This document shows positions 1 to 9,919 of a stretch of 64,000 nucleotides of DNA, in pieces. The DNA lies in the NCBI GenBank assembly GCA_037355855.1, contig CM074759.1:6510001-6574000 (forward strand), read 5' to 3'. The notes beneath the pieces are model-generated. The model had not been told where the DNA came from and ran no database searches. It was given only the letters and a program-made list of their open reading frames with translations. The position numbers were made by a program, and so were the translations under genes. This stretch comes from Pseudo-nitzschia pungens (Eukaryota > Bacillariophyta > Bacillariophyceae > Bacillariales > Bacillariaceae). Position 1 is the first letter of the stretch; each line of letters begins with the position of its first letter.

Positions 1-1124
1 TCAACAGCTCGCACACTCGAAAGTCGCACTGCGGACAGCGGAAATGCCTCCAAGAGGCCAGCAACAAGAAAGAGAAACGCGAAGCAATCGAGGCGAGAAT
101 CGAGAGGGAAGTGAACGACATTCTCCGATTCCCGGAGCGACGAAAATTCATCAAGAAGAGAAAGACCGATTCCACCACCAACGTGGACGAAAACGGAAAG
201 AAGAAACGATGGAAAAAGAAGAAAAAGCGCGAGTCGAGCGTTTATCCCGAAATCCTGATCGGGATGGGGTTCAAGCTCGTGGCAAAGCAAAAGATTGGTG
301 CTCCGGATAGGATAAAGAAGGAACCAGACAGCGCACCGGTGGCGTCCCTGTTGCGGGGAGACACCCACGAGATGGACCACATCCTGCAGAACCTCAAGGG
401 TGCGTTCAAAGTCCAGAAACGAAAGGCGGACGACCAAAAGCACGGAAGCATGTACGCCGAGGTCTACAAGAAACTGGGATTCAAGTTCCCGGGCAAGCGG
501 AAGGGGACCAATGTCGGGAACAACATTGGGCCGAAAAAGAGGCGAAAGCGCGCCGTCAAGCCCAAGCCACCCCCGCCACCCAAACCGCTCCCACCGGCCA
601 TTGATGTCGGGGCCCTGGTGGACGAAATCAAATCGGGGCGCTACCCCAGCATCAAGGTCTTTGACGGAGAACACGAGGATTATTGCCTCCTGTGCAAATC
701 GGGCGGCAGCCTCTATTGCTGCGAATTCTGCAACAAGGTGGAGCACTTTAAGTGCATCCGGACCAAGTACACGATCAAACGACCCGAGCCCGACGAAGAC
801 TTTATGTGCCACAGGTGCATCGGCATCATCCTCTCGCGACGGGCGCGTGCCGAGAAGCGGCGGCTCTTGAAGCAGGGAAAGAACAACGAGAAACAGAAAA
901 AAGAGGAGGAGGAAAAGGCCAGGATCGTCCAGAGCCCCACGGAGGGGAAGGAGTACCCCTACATGGCCGCGCAGGCGCAGGAAGTCAACGAGCTGGTGGA
1001 GCTCCTGAAGGACTCCCAGATCCGATTGCGCCGGAGCATCGAAACCACGAAAATGAACAACATACGGAGGCAGGTGATTTCCGGTGTCTATCCGGACGGG
1101 TATTCTCCGCCCTACTGGAACTAG
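1..1124 (+). CDS. PHD zinc-finger protein, 5' end missing
   Basis: The reading frame is open from the left edge (first full codon at 3) to a TAG at 1122-1124, so this is the 3' part of a larger gene, about 373 codons. A PHD finger lies near 680-830, with the full C4HC3 series: CLLC, CCEFC, an HFKC step and a final CHRC. PHD fingers usually read histone H3 tails, so a nuclear chromatin role is likely. Long basic stretches (KKKRWKKKKK, GPKKRRKR) look like nuclear localisation signals, and a Pro-rich linker precedes the finger. The charged tail could form a coiled coil. A His/Cys-bearing segment at the very edge may be the end of another zinc finger. I cannot say whether this is a SET, ISWI-associated or other PHD family member, because the N-terminal part lies outside the window. 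Confidence 0.8.
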   Translation, partial: NSSHTRKSHCGQRKCLQEASNKKEKREAIEARIEREVNDILRFPERRKFIKKRKTDSTTNVDENGKKKRWKKKKKRESSVYPEILIGMGFKLVAKQKIGAPDRIKKEPDSAPVASLLRGDTHEMDHILQNLKGAFKVQKRKADDQKHGSMYAEVYKKLGFKFPGKRKGTNVGNNIGPKKRRKRAVKPKPPPPPKPLPPAIDVGALVDEIKSGRYPSIKVFDGEHEDYCLLCKSGGSLYCCEFCNKVEHFKCIRTKYTIKRPEPDEDFMCHRCIGIILSRRARAEKRRLLKQGKNNEKQKKEEEEKARIVQSPTEGKEYPYMAAQAQEVNELVELLKDSQIRLRRSIETTKMNNIRRQVISGVYPDGYSPPYWN

Positions 1125-1135
1125 TAGGAATCTTG

Positions 1136-1188
1136 CGATTCGATTCCGTTCGATTCGATTCGATTCGATTCCATTCGATTTCATTCGT
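1136..1188. repeat. GATTC-type microsatellite
   Basis: Tandem, slightly degenerate GATTC/CGATT units sit just after the PHD gene stop codon, in the short 165-bp space between two convergent genes. Confidence 0.8.
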
Positions 1189-1289
1189 TTGATGAAAAAG
1201 CGAATCGGATTCGACGATTCATTCGAAACCGTACAGCTATAGATCGTTTCGGAATTTAATAAGCGATGCTTGTAACTATTCAACGAATA

Positions 1290-2491
1290 TCATGGTTGGA
1301 ACCGTCGCAGCGCGCGTTTTATCGGTCTCTGGACCCGCTCTTGCCACCGTTGCAGTCGTCGCGGATTCCCTCTGGAGATCTCGTGCTCGCTAGCCCCCAC
1401 GACAACCGTAGCGGCCAGCACTCCACCGGCCAAGTGATTGATTCGGGGCGTCAATCCGTGAAAGTGTGCGGTGGTTCCGCCCCCGGCTCCCTTCATGGTC
1501 GACGCCCAGGTGCTCTTGGGGAGGAGACCCAAACTCCTCCCGGTTTTCGACAGGATCGAACCCTGCACGTTGGAACACGACGCGCACTGCGGATAAAACC
1601 GAAACTTCACCCTGGGCCACAATCCCTTTCGCCGAAACCACCGGTTGTTCATGTGCTCGGCGACGCTCTTGGGCGGCATGTGGTCCCCCACGAAGCGATA
1701 CGTTTTGCCGGTGCTCGGGGATTTGGCGGACGAGAAGAACATTCTCGATCCGCACGTGTGGCAGCCCCATTTTCGTCCCATTTGTTCGATCATGATCCGT
1801 TCCTTGGCGTTCGCGTAGTTCTCGGTGCACGGAATGGACCACCGCGAGAACGATCCGAGGTGGGTGTAGGAAGAAGGCGAGATGGCCCAGAAACGACCAC
1901 CCAGGCCCTTGAAGGCCAGCAGGCCCAGGAGGCAACTGTCGGTGTGGTTTTTAGGAACGAAAGAAGCAAAGCACAGTTTGTTTGTTTGAGCAAAACCAGA
2001 GTCCGAGCCGGATGCAAACATCTATCCGTCCGATCAGCAACGATGCCGCCGGGGCTGCCACGATCCCAACAACAATATTCTTACACTCGAATCTCGTGCA
2101 TCGGTAGCCTGAACTGTCGGTCGTTTCCTCCTCGCAATTGCGACGACGATTCGACGACGTTGCCGGAGGTTTCCAGGAATTGCTTTCGCATCTTTTTCCG
2201 CACGTATCGGAAGCTTCGTTTCCGGGGGTCCTTCCTGAGCTCGTGCGACAGGATCGCGGCTTGCTCGCTGACCAGCGAGGCACCGCAGACGGTCGCAAAT
2301 CCCAAGACCGAGGGCAGGAAGTTGGTCCCGGTGGATACCCCAACGAACTTTTGCGCGGCGGTGGACACCGCCAGCGTTGATCCGAAGGCGACGCACCCAC
2401 CGATCAGCGGAAAGACGACATCGGGGATGCTCGAGCAGAGATCGGCAAACGAAAGATTCGAAGACCGGTGGTCGTTGTTGTCTCCTCCCAT
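1290..2491 (-). CDS. Two-exon hydrophobic protein with an HNH-like zinc site
   Basis: Two minus-strand frames join through a convincing intron: exon 1 is 2491-2085, the donor GTAAGAAT starts at 2084, the acceptor CAG ends at 1936, and exon 2 is 1935-1290. The split Val codon is rebuilt in frame, giving about 350 residues. Residues 25-90 are hydrophobic and glycine-rich with one or two possible membrane spans. The C-terminal half has CxxC at 194/197, the motif GDHMPP at 219-224 and a second CxxC at 253/256. Paired CxxC around an Asp-His is the layout of a treble-clef HNH nuclease, but that is inference from spacing only. The family could equally be an uncharacterised zinc-binding membrane protein. 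No organelle leader is obvious. Confidence 0.7.
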
Positions 2492-3266
2492 CGTGGTTCT
2501 TTCGGAAAGAAGGATTTGCTGTGCAGATTCGAGCAGCTACTGCGTCTCGGGGATGCACTTTTGCGGTGGGATAGCCACTACTATGTTGATGGATTTCGAA
2601 CTGCTCGGGCTTCACACAACACGAGACATTCCGGGTAATTGTGCGCCCGAGTAAGTGTTCGTAACAGTAACCTTACGTAATCTTACTCGTACCATCGGCA
2701 GTCGATTCCTTCCGACTCTCGGTCTCTCAGAGCTCCCAGTCGCGATCGCGATTCCGTCCCAAGTTCTCGTATCTCTCGTAGGAGTAAGGTAACCTTAATT
2801 AACCTTACCAGTAAAGTAAAAAAATTCAGAAAAGCTCTCGTTGTTTCAAATTTCAAAAAATCAATCACGATCGGTTTAGTCACACTTTCGATGAAGTAAC
2901 CTTATTTCTAAGAGGGTAAAAGAAGCTAACTAAGTCACGATTGATTCCTGCAAAAGCCTCATTATTTTGGAATTGCGAACACGAACATGTTGTCGGTGAT
3001 AATAACCATCTGACATCTGATGCTCGCTGTTCTCGTTTGACTTTGATGTTCTTTTTCTAACGACAAATTCTTGTTGGAGGTGTTCGGTGTAAGAATTGCT
3101 GATCGAGACAGTTGTGTCACCGTCGCGTCGCATTGAGAAAGCTTTCGTGTTGTTACAGTAAGTTATCTCAATTTTCTCACACGATACATTATTTGGAAAC
3201 AGTTCAAACAATAAGAAACACGCAAAAGTACCTTACCGCGTAGTCGTGTGCGGGAGAGACAATATC
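2492..3266. other. Intergenic region between divergent genes
   Basis: This stretch holds the 5' regions of the minus-strand gene ending at 2491 and the plus-strand AlgH-like gene. It contains clustered TAACCTTAC words at about 2668-2694, 2784-2817 and 2896, with inverted copies facing each other around 2788-2810. No convincing gene was seen. Confidence 0.6.
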
Positions 3267-5000
3267 ATGAAGTTGACGAGGATGATGAAACGAGCTGCAA
3301 TCGTCATTGCATTGACGATGGACACGTGCTTGTCGTTTCGGCATTTCGGTTCTGCCGTGTCGCCTCTTGGCTCGAGGGAGGAGAATCGACAAAGCCGGAG
3401 TCATTTGGTTTTGTCGGATCGAAGGGCGGATGACGCTACGGAAGACTGGCGAGATATCCGCGCCAGGCTGGTGATGCAATACGACAAGGGGGAGACCATT
3501 GCTTCCAGGGATGAGACCAATTCGACGAGCGCTTTCTCGGCAGCGACAATGAATCGCTGGGCATACGACTCGGGAGATGTCATCGAGGTCGGTTCCTTGA
3601 TCGTGAGTCACCCGTCTCAGGATTGGGGAGGACTCAAGAAACAACACTTTCACAAGTGCATCATCCTGGTGATTGAACATTCCCGGGAAGGCACCAAAGG
3701 GATCATTCTCAATCGAAAGTTGCGTGGCGAGGACGAGAACGACTGGAATTCTTACTTTGGAGGCAACACGCAAGGAATGGGTTCGGAAAATGAATCTCTC
3801 GGATGTTTGTATCGACTCAACGACTTGACGAGAGTAACGATTGGCATGGCGGTGCGGATTCTAAACGACATCGCAATCATGCCATTGGACATTGCGCAGT
3901 GTTTGGTGGACCAAAAAGAAGCAAAACAAGAGGATTTTCGTCTCTATCATGGTTATACGACGTGGGGTCCTGGTCAGCTCGAAAAAGAATTAAAACGGGG
4001 CGATTGGTTCATGGCGGCAACCGACACCGAATCCCTGTGGGATATAATTGTGCAAGAGCCTGCTTTTTCGACGGGGACCGACAAGTGGGTGCAAATCATG
4101 AAGCGCATCGGGAAAGAATCGCTGATTGCATCGGCACCGAACCAAAAATTCGAAGACGAAATGTTGAGGCAGTACATGAGAATGAGGCTCCTCGAGAAAA
4201 CAAACCAAAGGCTTCGAAGATCGCGCTCGAGTCGGCAGCAGAAAAACACGAGAGACGATCGCGTTGATAGGCTTGCGCCCGGAACCTTGGTTCGGTCGTC
4301 AACTCCGATTCTGCTGGACGAGCAAGTCTTCCACCAGTCACTGGTTCTCATATTACAAAACAACCCAGAGATGACCATCGGGGTGGTGCTCAATCGACCG
4401 CACTCTACCAGCGTCAGCATTGGTGGTACAGAACTACCCATACGATACGGGGGAAGATTCGAGTTGGACGACGAGGGCGTTCCGGAAATGTGGTTTCATT
4501 GCAATCACCTCGCACTTCAAGAAGCGAGGATTGGAGAACCGATTTCCGTAGGCGGGAACGCCCGCAGCATCTTTTGGAAATGTACCAGAAAGGATGCCGA
4601 AACCGCAATCAAGGTCGGTTTGGCCAACGCCGATGATTTTCTGGTTGTTTCGGGACTATCGGTGTGGAAGAAGGAAGATCTGTCGCAACAAGAAGGAGAG
4701 TCGTCTCGCATCGAACTAGATGATTGCTTCTCCAAAGTGGAAGAAAAATCTATCGACACCATTTGGAAACTTCTCATGGTCCAAGAACCCTTGAACAAAA
4801 AGAATGCAGCGGAAAATCTCGAGGCAGCGAATACCGCTTGGATGCTTTCGGGCGATGCAGGTTGGATGCTCTCTGGCGGTTCGAAGCAATTTCAGTCTCG
4901 GAGCAGAACCGACATGGACACGAAAGAGCAACAGGTTGTTCAGAGTTTGGCGTACAGTGCCCTGGATAGGTGGATTCGCATGTATTTGCTAAAACCTTGA
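3267..5000 (+). CDS. Tandem AlgH/DUF179 (UPF0301) protein, probably plastid-targeted
   Basis: The protein has about 577 residues. The first ATG is at 3267; an in-frame GTG at 3246 was not used. The N-terminus is a basic-hydrophobic signal peptide ending in CLSF, which resembles the ASAF cleavage site of diatom plastid proteins. Two DUF179/AlgH domains follow. The first is near residues 90-270 (LIVSHP, KGIILNR). The second is near residues 330-500 (GTLVRSS, IGVVLNRP, WKKEDL). The family has no agreed biochemical function: bacterial AlgH/YqgE are single-domain proteins, and plant homologues are plastid proteins. The duplication inside one chain is clear from the two repeated GxVLNR-type motifs. 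The region between the domains is charged and Arg-rich. I infer a soluble stromal protein. Confidence 0.8.
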   Translation: MKLTRMMKRAAIVIALTMDTCLSFRHFGSAVSPLGSREENRQSRSHLVLSDRRADDATEDWRDIRARLVMQYDKGETIASRDETNSTSAFSAATMNRWAYDSGDVIEVGSLIVSHPSQDWGGLKKQHFHKCIILVIEHSREGTKGIILNRKLRGEDENDWNSYFGGNTQGMGSENESLGCLYRLNDLTRVTIGMAVRILNDIAIMPLDIAQCLVDQKEAKQEDFRLYHGYTTWGPGQLEKELKRGDWFMAATDTESLWDIIVQEPAFSTGTDKWVQIMKRIGKESLIASAPNQKFEDEMLRQYMRMRLLEKTNQRLRRSRSSRQQKNTRDDRVDRLAPGTLVRSSTPILLDEQVFHQSLVLILQNNPEMTIGVVLNRPHSTSVSIGGTELPIRYGGRFELDDEGVPEMWFHCNHLALQEARIGEPISVGGNARSIFWKCTRKDAETAIKVGLANADDFLVVSGLSVWKKEDLSQQEGESSRIELDDCFSKVEEKSIDTIWKLLMVQEPLNKKNAAENLEAANTAWMLSGDAGWMLSGGSKQFQSRSRTDMDTKEQQVVQSLAYSALDRWIRMYLLKP

Positions 5001-5190
5001 CACAACCAATGACTGCGACTACTGCAACGACTGCAGTATGCACTTAATTTTGTTCTAGTTTTCAAATGTCTCGACTATCGATGAACCTTCTACGAATCAA
5101 TAATTGAAGTATTACTTCATAGTCAGATTAAGAAGTGCCGATTTGGTGTCTACTTCTATTTTTTACAGCAACTTGTTGGAGTGCTCCTCA

Positions 5191-6762
5191 TCAAACGACC
5201 TTGGCTTTCTTCTTCTTGCTGGAAAGGTCGTCATCTGCGGCTTCATCGGATCGGCTGTGTTTCTTCCATGCAACTTTCAGAACCGATACCACCTTTTGAA
5301 CACCGGTGTTCGAAAAATAATTCACATAATCTTCAATCTTGCTCAACCACTCTGCCCCGTATTTTTGTGATTTTTCGTCCCCGAGCGAGATTAGCATTCG
5401 GGCGGTCCCAATGGTGACGTCTCCCAACAAATGCCCGGGATCCATGTCGAGTTTCAACGAGTCAACAAATCTAGAGACTCGCTGTAGGCTATCAATCGCT
5501 TCGGCGATTTCGTCTTCCTCGGGGAGTTCCTGTGTGACTATCATGCGTTGGGACATGGCTTTCAGACGTCTGTCCAAGTGCAACAGCAGTGTCAGATTCG
5601 TTGTCCAATGTCTGTCGCCCATCATTGTAGACGCGAGACTAGCGTGATCGTCCAAAATGGCGTCTTTTTCTTCCTCGTCCTCGTCCTCGTCGCTAGTGTT
5701 TGTGCCGTTCTTTGTTTGGCCATCGTCGAATGCATCTAAGAACAGCTCGATTTTACCGCACACACCGCGAAGAATTTTTGCCAATTTCTCGTCGTCGGCC
5801 TCCTCCTTCGGTGCCGTCGAAACAAACGAGGTGTATTCGACGGTTCGATCGTCGTCGTATTGAACGTCCTCGTCGAGCGACATTTGTGGATCTCGCGGGT
5901 GGGAAGTCGGACACGGAATTTGCGCGGCTCCCTCCCCGCCCGTGGACGACGCGTCGGTGCACCTCGGACAGGCACAGCGGAAGAATTTTGCGCGTTCCAG
6001 TCTCTTGCGCCGCACGACCGTGTCCGCGCAAAGAAACAACCCGAGGTACGAGATGCAAATCTCGGATCCCGTTTCGATCTTTGTGGCTGCCAGCAATTTT
6101 TGTCCCTCCTCGTTCTTGCCGTCGTTGTCACCCTCCTTCCGCCCCGCATCCGATGTTTGAATCAAAGCGTTCGGATTGCAGCTGTGATTCACGCGAGATA
6201 TTTTGGGATACACACGCCCACCCTGAAAGGAATTGCATGCCCATATCAGAAGAATGTTGTGCAACTTGTCCCAGTCGTCGAAACCGGAAAATATTTTCCC
6301 CGCCGTTTTTGTTGTCGTAATGTGTTGCTTCAGGAAGAGAATCGCTTCGTCTGCCACGTTTACAATGCTTTTCTCCGCATCCGAGATTGAGTCTTTTGTT
6401 GGATAATAAAGTTCCAGGAGCGAGTCTAACTTCTTTTGCTCTATGCTGTCCTGGTAGGATTTTATAAACACGATGCCTGCCTGTACCATCCCCTTGAAAG
6501 TACCATGGAGGTGACTGGGTACCAAGTTCGAAGGTGGTGGTTTTATCCAACTCCACAAAGTTTTAGACTTTCCAGCAGTCTTCGGAACTTCCTTGGACGA
6601 TCCATTCTTCCACTCGGACAGAAGCTCTCGAGAGGCTTTATCATTTGGTGGAGCCAATCTCACGACAGGATTTTCTTCGAGAATGACATCCCCAACCGAG
6701 AAATCCCTTAGCGCAAACAGACCTAGATGGCCTCCCGACTTGGAGCATCGAACTTCTGTCAT
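5191..6762 (-). CDS. SET-domain (SMYD-like) protein methyltransferase
   Basis: The protein has 523 residues. The ATG at 6762 is chosen because the SET domain begins directly after it (GGHLGLFA, then GDVILEE); the frame upstream has only a TTG. The SET signature NHSCNPNA is present, followed by ISYLG and a post-SET cluster CACPRC. A long insert of about 150 residues separates the N-terminal SET strands from the NHSC motif, as in SMYD-type split SET proteins, although no MYND zinc finger is seen. The C-terminal half is acidic with a possible helical repeat. The chain ends in a Lys-rich tail (SSKKKKAKVV) that could be a nuclear signal. It probably transfers methyl groups from S-adenosylmethionine to lysine; histone and non-histone targets are equally possible. 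Confidence 0.85.
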   Translation of the reverse strand: MTEVRCSKSGGHLGLFALRDFSVGDVILEENPVVRLAPPNDKASRELLSEWKNGSSKEVPKTAGKSKTLWSWIKPPPSNLVPSHLHGTFKGMVQAGIVFIKSYQDSIEQKKLDSLLELYYPTKDSISDAEKSIVNVADEAILFLKQHITTTKTAGKIFSGFDDWDKLHNILLIWACNSFQGGRVYPKISRVNHSCNPNALIQTSDAGRKEGDNDGKNEEGQKLLAATKIETGSEICISYLGLFLCADTVVRRKRLERAKFFRCACPRCTDASSTGGEGAAQIPCPTSHPRDPQMSLDEDVQYDDDRTVEYTSFVSTAPKEEADDEKLAKILRGVCGKIELFLDAFDDGQTKNGTNTSDEDEDEEEKDAILDDHASLASTMMGDRHWTTNLTLLLHLDRRLKAMSQRMIVTQELPEEDEIAEAIDSLQRVSRFVDSLKLDMDPGHLLGDVTIGTARMLISLGDEKSQKYGAEWLSKIEDYVNYFSNTGVQKVVSVLKVAWKKHSRSDEAADDDLSSKKKKAKVV

Positions 6763-8493
6763 GATCAGCACCCTGCCGGTATGATGAACTCTCTTCGTCC
6801 GACTATTATTGTTCTGAACGCACGTGCCAGGTATTGCAGGTAGAAAAAGATTGAGTTCGGCAGTTCGGCACAATTCCTAGGTTTTGAATGAACGATCCTT
6901 TCGTCCCGATAGTAAGAGTAACGAAGAACACCCGCATGAATTCGAAGGAACCAAAAAAATAAGTGGTGTCAACAAAATAAGGGATGCATTGCGCAGTAAC
7001 GATACATACGGAAGACATCCAGACGTTGGTTTGGCAGAAGGAATGAATGAATGAATCAGTTCTCCAACGGCCAACTTCTTGTGCAACTTTTTTTGTGCAA
7101 ACCATCTTCTCCACTAGTAGTAGCGGCGTAGTTTGTAGTAGTGAACATTGCTCTTCACTGGGCCCTACCGGTACGGTAGTAGTAATGAATACAACATGCT
7201 GAGACAGGAATTGAGAATAAATAACAAACAAGTTCAAATCAACTCAGCTCCATGATATTCCACGAAAAATCCTGAAAGGGGTCATGCTGCTGGTCAAGAA
7301 AGTAGTACTATTATTTATTACTATTGCAATCAGCTTCTCGTCCTACAATGTTTACTAGAAGTACTATTATACTCATACTACTACTAGTAGTAGTACACTA
7401 TCATTCTAGAATGTTGTGTTCAATTTCGAACCTATGATTGGGCATCGTGGTATCAGCAATGCAGAAGTGTGTGTTTAAACAAAAGTTGGAGACTGTGATT
7501 GCAACAAAACTTCTACAATTGAGCCCAAACAAAATTCTGTTGTCCTACAGCACTAATTTATGATACATCTGTTGACATACTACTAGTACTACTAAACTTG
7601 CTTGGGCAGCATGGTATGGGATACTGACATGCATACTCATATCCCTGCTTAATTCCAAGGATGTTTTTGTCGAGATTCAAGTTTATCCAAAGAAAAACAT
7701 TGATGCATTTTATATGGACAATGAATGACCGTTTTTGGAATGTCAGAACTTGGACTGTTGAACACACCCTTCTTGTAGCAGTTTTCTGTTCTGTAGGACG
7801 AGGAGTGCTGTAAAGAACTTCTTGTTCCACGTCTACAAGAATTCATTCGTGGAATGAAGAAGCTAACATTTTTTCTCAGGAATACGCCGCCTCCTGTTAC
7901 ACTTCAGACGAAGCACTTGGGTGTTTTCGAGGGATTTTTATGTTCCTCAACTAGATGAGAGATGAATGTTCGTCTGAACATAACCATCAACATGGTGTAC
8001 CATGTATGTAACATCAGAACTCGCATAAAAAGTGCATCAGCGAAGAATTTGGAAATTTTCGCTCGCGTCGTGAAAAAAACGAAGTAAAATTGATTCTAAT
8101 AGAGGCACTTACTAGTGTAGTCAAAACAGTATCGTACAAAAATACAGGTAAATTAGGTAAGATCTTAGTGAATACGCGCCATTTTCGTGTACCTTCCACT
8201 TGTAGCAAAGATCTCCAAAATCTTGTTCCATCGGGAACAATCGTCAGTCACAATTTCTATGTTTCGTAAACTCAACCGATCGCGTACACTTACGACTAAG
8301 GCTACCATCCTTGCCAGAGCCTCAACAAGAGCCAGACAGATCACGACGAGAAACTTTGGTGAGTTGAGTTTCGTGATTGAAGTTTGTACCTGCACATTCT
8401 GCATTAAGACTTTGCTCTGTGAATCGTAGTACAAGTACTTCGTATTTGATTGTCATTCGACATTACGCAATACAATTGTTTATTAAAGACACC
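6763..8493. other. Intergenic region between divergent genes
   Basis: This 1.7-kb AT-rich stretch separates the SET and dehydrogenase-like genes. It has several runs of TACTAGTAGTA-type sequence (7101-7142, 7300-7395, 7580-7593), which are common in the other gene deserts of this window. Short open frames here show no recognisable protein features and were not called. Confidence 0.6.
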
Positions 8494-9483
8494 ATGATGT
8501 TCCTTCGACAGACATCCATTGTATTCGGATTCTTTGCAGCCACCTCCAATGTTGCTGCTTGGGTTTCCCAACCCCTTGCCGTTGTCAACTCTAATTCTGC
8601 CCTTGCTTCGTCAGCTGCACGCACTCCTACCTTGTTGAATATGGCAGAATACTCCACCGCCGACCAGGTACAACGATTCGCCACCGCACAGGCCGAGAAC
8701 AACGAACGCTTCCTAAACATCGATTCTGTCTACAACGGAGGCGAGATCATGGGAAAGCGAATCCTGGTCACCGGCGGAAACAGAGGTCTCGGTTACGAGA
8801 TTGTCAAGCAGGCCGTTGCCGACGGTGCCACCGTCATTGTCATGTGCCGACAGTCGAACGATGAGCTCGAAGAATTGGTAGGAAAGTGGAATGTCTACGC
8901 GGGAGTCGATGTCACCGACACCGATGCCGTTGGCGCTGCCATGAAACGAATCAAGTCGGACGGAGGAGCACTGGATTACGTGATCAACAACGCCGGATAT
9001 TTCTACGAACCCTGCGAGAAAATCTCGGACGATTCCCTCAACTTTGAAGAGCAACTCAAGCAGATCGACATTTGCGCCCTCGGACCGCTCCGCGTCAATG
9101 CCGCGGCCGTCACCACCAAGGCGCTTGCGGACGACGCCAAATTGATCATCATCACCAGTCAAGCGGGATCTGCGGAATGGAGAAAAGTCCAAAACAAGGA
9201 CGAGGGAGGTGACTACGGGCACCACATGAGCCGTGCCGCTTGCAACATTGCCGGGGTTTTGCAAGCCGAAGAGCTCCGAAGCAAGGGATACTCCGTTCTC
9301 ATGGTCCACCCTGGATTCAACCGAACAGAAATGACCGCCAAGTACAAGGAAATCTGGGACATCGAAGGTGCCGTCGAACCCTCCGTCGGTGCCAAGCGCG
9401 TTCTCTATGAAGCCATGCAATCGACCCTCGAAAACACCGGTACATTCGTGAATGCCGAAGACGGGCTACAAATTCCTTGGTAA
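8494..9483 (+). CDS. Short-chain dehydrogenase/reductase-like protein, probably plastid-targeted
   Basis: The 329-residue protein starts at the first of two adjacent ATGs (8494). The leader [14 protein letters not shown] continues to NVAAW, a signal peptide with an ASAF-like end, followed by a Ser/Ala-rich stretch like a transit peptide. The Rossmann motif TGGNRGLG lies at 93-100 and NNAG at 165-168, both typical of NAD(P)-binding SDRs. The active-site segment reads HHMSRAACN where classical SDRs of the C-factor group read YxxxK: His243 stands at the Tyr position and Arg247 at the Lys position. A Tyr two residues earlier (241) might substitute, but its spacing is wrong. The enzyme may therefore be catalytically altered or may only bind nucleotide. 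The substrate is unknown. Confidence 0.85.
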   Translation: MMFLRQTSIVFGFFAATSNVAAWVSQPLAVVNSNSALASSAARTPTLLNMAEYSTADQVQRFATAQAENNERFLNIDSVYNGGEIMGKRILVTGGNRGLGYEIVKQAVADGATVIVMCRQSNDELEELVGKWNVYAGVDVTDTDAVGAAMKRIKSDGGALDYVINNAGYFYEPCEKISDDSLNFEEQLKQIDICALGPLRVNAAAVTTKALADDAKLIIITSQAGSAEWRKVQNKDEGGDYGHHMSRAACNIAGVLQAEELRSKGYSVLMVHPGFNRTEMTAKYKEIWDIEGAVEPSVGAKRVLYEAMQSTLENTGTFVNAEDGLQIPW

Positions 9484-9919
9484 TTAGCAGTGGTGTCGTG
9501 AAATATTCCACGAACGATTTGGCAATAGATTAATCAGTTATTAGAAACCAGACTCGATTGAATAGCATGTATCGTAGTGGTTGGTTGTGTTGTCCGGAGC
9601 AAACGTCTCGAATTTTTTTTCGGGATCCCGTTCACTGCCCCAAGTGTGATTCTCAATGGGAGGATACGATTGTTGATTGTTGCCCGGTACCAGGTACAGT
9701 GACGAAAGTGGACAACGTTTTACAATTTGATTGAAAACCCAAACCGTGAGCCAAGAATTTCATTCGAGACGCAAGACATTCGTTTTACCTGTTGATTCTT
9801 CACACTTCGCTCGGCTAATTTCAAACTAGCAATTGTTGAGGACGCAATAAAAATTGATGGTTTCCCCTGATAAAGATGGCATCAGACGGTAGGTACTCTG
9901 TCCAATACGGAAAACAATT
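9484..9919. other. Intergenic region between convergent genes
   Basis: This holds the 3' ends of the dehydrogenase-like gene and the CRAL-TRIO/DUF6824 gene. Nothing else recognisable was seen. Confidence 0.6.

Noticed and set aside
1266..2654. 462-codon open frame on the plus strand
   Set aside because: It lies opposite the two-exon minus-strand gene and its translation is Arg/Pro/Ser-rich low-quality sequence without motifs, while the minus strand has good splice sites and zinc motifs.
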